Source: an uncultured Flavobacteriales bacterium
Lineage (GTDB): Bacteria > Bacteroidota > Bacteroidia > Flavobacteriales_F > PHOS-HE28
Assembly (NCBI GenBank): GCA_937872175.1
Contig: CALMPI010000003.1
Coordinates: 1-64,000, forward strand
Length of the DNA: 64,000 nt
Direction: 5' to 3'
The stretch's first letter is position 1, and each line of letters opens with the position of its first letter. Below the pieces are notes generated by a model. The model was not told the origin of the DNA. It searched no databases and was given only the letters and a program-made list of their open reading frames with translations. Of the stretch, positions 61,211 to 64,000 are shown piece by piece. The position numbers and the translations under genes were made by a program.

Positions 61211-62539
61211 ATGCGCGCCTTCATCCTGCCCCTGCTGCTGGTCCCCGCCGTGATGAGCGCCCAGGACCTGGTGCTGCGCGTGCAGGCCGATGCCTCGCTG
61301 GTGGAGGTGCGCGGCGTATCGACCGACAGCCTGGCCCCGGCCCCCGCCTTCCACGCCACCTGGCGGTTCGCCCCCGGCTCGGCTGAACCGGTCTTCGGCT
61401 TCACCCCCACCGACCGCGAGGCCACGGGGCAGCTGCACCTCGACCGGTTGGTGGAGGCCGCCATCGGCGCTTTCCTCGACCAGCACGTGCAGTTCACCCG
61501 CACCGGTGTCAGCACCGACCTGCCCGCCGCAGTGATCGCCGACCGGATCGAGGCCATGGCCCGCTCCGCAGCTGCCGCGTTCCAGGCCGACGACCTCTTC
61601 CCCGGCCTGGGGACCCCCACGCGCGATCAACTGGGTCGCGTGCTCCAGCTCGACTGGAGCCAGGCCATCCTGCCCATCGATGCCAGCGGCGACGGCGACC
61701 GCTACCTGGCCATCTATCGCTTTGTGCGGATGCAACGCGATGAACTGGAACGCCAGTTGCGCGCAGACCTGCTCGATCTGTCCTCGGTGCCCGTGCTGGG
61801 TGCGCACCAGGCCGATCCAGGCACCACGGTGCAGGTGCCCTCCGTCTGCGGCACCGTGTTCGATCAGGAGAACTTCCTGTGTGCGTTGGACCTCACGCTG
61901 GCCGCCGAGGGTGCGGGTTCTGTGGAGCCTTCATTGAGCCTGTCCGCGCTGCCCGGGCCCGCACCGACCGAAGCGGCGGAGCCCACCCTGGAGCAGCCCC
62001 GCATCCGCAAGCGTGACCGCTGGCTGAAGGCCGAGCTCGACGCCATCCACGACCGCATCGACCGCATGGACCAGCGGAGAGAGCTGTGGACCTTGCGCGA
62101 CCGCATGGACGACATCGAGGGTCGCCTCGACGATATGCAGGGGCAGGTGGATGACCTGCGCTCGGGCAAGGAGGCCGAACCCCGTTCGGACAACCCGCTC
62201 GCCAACCTCAGCGACCTCACCGGCGAGGAGCTCACCGTGCGCTTCCCCCGCAACGTCGCCGACCTGGGCGCCGAACAGCGCATCATGCTCAACGAGGTGT
62301 TCGAGCAGCTCGCGCGCTCATCAAGGGACCGTGTGCTGATCACCGGGTACACCGACCGCAGCGGCGATCCCGCCCTCAATCTCGCCTTGAGCGAGCAGCG
62401 TGCGCGGGCCGTACGGGACTACCTGCTGGCCCGGGGCATCGCCCCGGAACGCCTGATGGTGAACTACTACGGGGACAGCCGGAGCCTGGGGCGCGACCCG
62501 AGCGAACGGCGCGTGGAGATCGAGTGGCTCAGTGAGTGA
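61211..62539 (+). CDS. OmpA family protein with coiled coil
   Basis: 442 residues from ATG 61211, which starts the signal peptide MRAFILPLLLVPAVMSAQ. Residues 20-250 form an unassigned domain; 280-335 are a charged coiled coil (IHDRIDRMDQRRELWTLRDR, DDIEGRLDDMQGQVDDLR); 350-442 form an OmpA C-terminal domain (ITGYTDRSGDPALNLALSEQR, GDSRSLGRDPSERRVEIEW). It is predicted to bind peptidoglycan and link it to another envelope part via the N-domain. Convergent with the histidine kinase gene. Confidence 0.88.
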   Translation: MRAFILPLLLVPAVMSAQDLVLRVQADASLVEVRGVSTDSLAPAPAFHATWRFAPGSAEPVFGFTPTDREATGQLHLDRLVEAAIGAFLDQHVQFTRTGVSTDLPAAVIADRIEAMARSAAAAFQADDLFPGLGTPTRDQLGRVLQLDWSQAILPIDASGDGDRYLAIYRFVRMQRDELERQLRADLLDLSSVPVLGAHQADPGTTVQVPSVCGTVFDQENFLCALDLTLAAEGAGSVEPSLSLSALPGPAPTEAAEPTLEQPRIRKRDRWLKAELDAIHDRIDRMDQRRELWTLRDRMDDIEGRLDDMQGQVDDLRSGKEAEPRSDNPLANLSDLTGEELTVRFPRNVADLGAEQRIMLNEVFEQLARSSRDRVLITGYTDRSGDPALNLALSEQRARAVRDYLLARGIAPERLMVNYYGDSRSLGRDPSERRVEIEWLSE

Positions 62540-62554
62540 GCCTCGCCATGTGGT

Positions 62555-64000
62555 TCATTCCTCGCGCAGGGGCACCAGCGTGAACACCACATCGGCGATG
62601 GTGCCATGGTCCGTGGTGATGGAGAAGTGCCCGTCCAGTTTCTCCGCCAGGGCCTCCACCACGTCCAATCCGAGACGGCCCGTGCCGTCCACCACTGCGG
62701 GCATGCCCCGTCCGTTGTCCCGGACGCGCAGCCGCACCAGGCCGTCCGACAGCGGTTCCAGCCGCACATCGATGTGCCCGCCCGTCACCAGCGGGAAGGC
62801 GTGCTGGTAGCAATTGCTCATCAGTTCACACAGCACGATCCCCAGGTCGATCGCCTGGTCCGGATCGCAGCGCAGGCCCGCGGCGTCCACCTCATGGCTC
62901 ACGGACCGGCTCCGGGGATCGTGCAGTTTGGCCATCTGTCCCGCCAGGTCGCTGAAGAAGCGGTCCAGGGGGATGCCGCGCAGGTCCGGCAGTGCGTAGA
63001 GCTTGTTGTGCACCAGCGCCATGATGTCGATGCGCTGCTTGCCCCGGACGAACTCATCGCGCGCGGGTCCTTCCGGCAGGCGCTGGGCCTGCATGTTCAG
63101 CAGGCTGCTCACCACCTGCAGGTTGTTCTTCACCCGATGGTGCACCTCGCGGTCCAGCACGTCCCGCTCTCCGATCACCTTGGCCAGCTTGCGTTCCTGG
63201 GTACGCGACCGCTTGGCCTGGGCGCGCATGCGGCGGCGGTCGCTCTGGCTGCGGATGAAGGTGAGGGTGAGCAGCACCAGCAGCGTCAGCAGCGCGGCCA
63301 GCATGGCCCAGAGGAAGCGCCGTTCGGTGCCCAGCCATGGTTCCAACTGGCCCATGTCCACGATGGCCCCGAGGTGCAGGGTGACCCCGTTCAGCGAAAA
63401 GGGGAGCAGTTGCAGCATGTGCCTGTCCGGGCCAGCTCCGATGCGGACCACACGTCGGTCCATGCGCTCGGCCCAGCGCTCCAGTCCGATGCGGCTGGCC
63501 CGGCCGATCGCTGAGCTGTCGGGTGGCAGGGCCAGCAGCGGCCGTCCGTCCGGCCACAGCACCATGGGGTGGTTGGAGCGACCGGGCCCGGGGGTCAGCG
63601 TTCTGTTCACCAGTGCTGCGGCGTCCACGCGGAAGCCCATCACGCGGAACGGCCGTCCCTGTTTCACCGCGCGGATCAGCTGGCTGACGAGCACCTCATT
63701 GCCGATGGTGTTCGTTCCCGTGGGCCGCTCCGCCGTGCTCCACACCGGTTCGGCTTTCCGTTCGCTCAACGCCCGGCTGAACCAGGCCTCCATCCGGGGG
63801 TCGTATAGCCCACTGTCGATGCGGGCCCGTTCGGGTGCCGCCTCCGGCACCAGCGCCCAGCTCACGGGAAAGCCATGACCGGGACCTTCCAGTTGCCGGC
63901 GTACCCGGATGCCGCTGACCGTGCGCAGCACCGCCACCTCCGCGCCACGTTCGTTGGCCAGGTACACGGCGTTCAGGGATGGCTCGGTCGCCAGCAGCGC
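62555..64000 (-). CDS. Sensor histidine kinase, HisKA_2 type (5' end outside window)
   Basis: At least 481 residues; the frame stays open to the window edge (ALLATEPSLNAVYLANERG), so the true start lies beyond 64000 and the GTG at 63967 is internal. An extracytoplasmic sensor domain (to about residue 225) is followed by one membrane helix (FLWAMLAALLTLLVLLTLTF), a coiled linker, a HisKA_2 dimer domain with the phospho-His in REVHHRVKNNLQVVSSLL and an ATPase domain (LCELMSNCYQHAF, RVRDNGRGMP, GRLGLDVV). Probably passes phosphate to an unseen response regulator. Confidence 0.9.
   Translation of the reverse strand, partial: ALLATEPSLNAVYLANERGAEVAVLRTVSGIRVRRQLEGPGHGFPVSWALVPEAAPERARIDSGLYDPRMEAWFSRALSERKAEPVWSTAERPTGTNTIGNEVLVSQLIRAVKQGRPFRVMGFRVDAAALVNRTLTPGPGRSNHPMVLWPDGRPLLALPPDSSAIGRASRIGLERWAERMDRRVVRIGAGPDRHMLQLLPFSLNGVTLHLGAIVDMGQLEPWLGTERRFLWAMLAALLTLLVLLTLTFIRSQSDRRRMRAQAKRSRTQERKLAKVIGERDVLDREVHHRVKNNLQVVSSLLNMQAQRLPEGPARDEFVRGKQRIDIMALVHNKLYALPDLRGIPLDRFFSDLAGQMAKLHDPRSRSVSHEVDAAGLRCDPDQAIDLGIVLCELMSNCYQHAFPLVTGGHIDVRLEPLSDGLVRLRVRDNGRGMPAVVDGTGRLGLDVVEALAEKLDGHFSITTDHGTIADVVFTLVPLREE

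Noticed and set aside
58877-61807. 976-residue antisense ORF across crcB, phosphatase and OmpA genes
   Set aside because: Covers several well-supported genes and their promoters; composition is that of a shadow frame.

Overview
The window is a high-GC chromosomal segment of a Bacteroidota bacterium, most likely a GC-rich Flavobacteriales-like lineage. Evidence: eight intact secreted proteins end in type IX secretion (T9SS) sorting domains, and one of these has the gliding-motility (type B) tail. There is also a SusC/CirA-like TonB receptor, a PorE-like OmpA protein, a short adenylate kinase next to hpt, and start regions that lack Shine-Dalgarno sites but carry TAnnTTTG-type boxes a few bases before the start codon. 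No rRNA, tRNA, phage, IS element or cas gene was seen. The species-level assignment is inference.

Layout. 1-3540: a GC-rich hexamer repeat, a membrane protein, a 770-bp stretch of interspersed palindromic repeats, a T9SS protein, and the decayed tail of another T9SS protein cut off at a repeat. 3540-19690: peptide-degrading and surface enzymes (two S9 peptidases, an M42 aminopeptidase, a PHB-depolymerase-like esterase, an 11-Asp-box T9SS protein, a PorE-like protein), plus NUDIX, MnmD, GNAT and GT39-like genes. 19890-25960: a CotH/lamin-tail type B T9SS protein and a DUF4397 protein made of four 230-residue units, each followed by a clear terminator. 26040-35510: a MerR/B12 regulator of the CarH photoreceptor type, a MORN-like lipoprotein, a GlcD-like oxidase, a bestrophin plus K+ channel pair, an MFS transporter and MurQ. 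35510-40920: a T9SS pseudo-hydrolase and a TonB receptor, separated by 694 bp that holds five palindromes of one consensus at 113-116 bp spacing (one interval doubled). 41000-51000: a lipase, a beta-CASP RNase, tryptophan 2,3-dioxygenase with a large palindrome in its leader, a Rieske protein, a Cys/His-rich secreted protein, and an operon of a PorV-like barrel plus a helix-hairpin-helix/barrel protein. 50945-60643: hpt-adk and obgE-PAP2-crcB-phosphatase, with two tandem T9SS/LRR paralogs lying in the opposite direction between adk and obgE. 60722-64000: a small soluble protein, an OmpA protein and a truncated HisKA_2 histidine kinase.

Together the genes describe a protein- and peptide-degrading, surface-active heterotroph. 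The most unusual items are the palindrome array at 37353-37954 and the paralog pair at 52138-56880. In that pair, flanks identical even at synonymous sites surround an AT-rich, strongly diverged LRR core.
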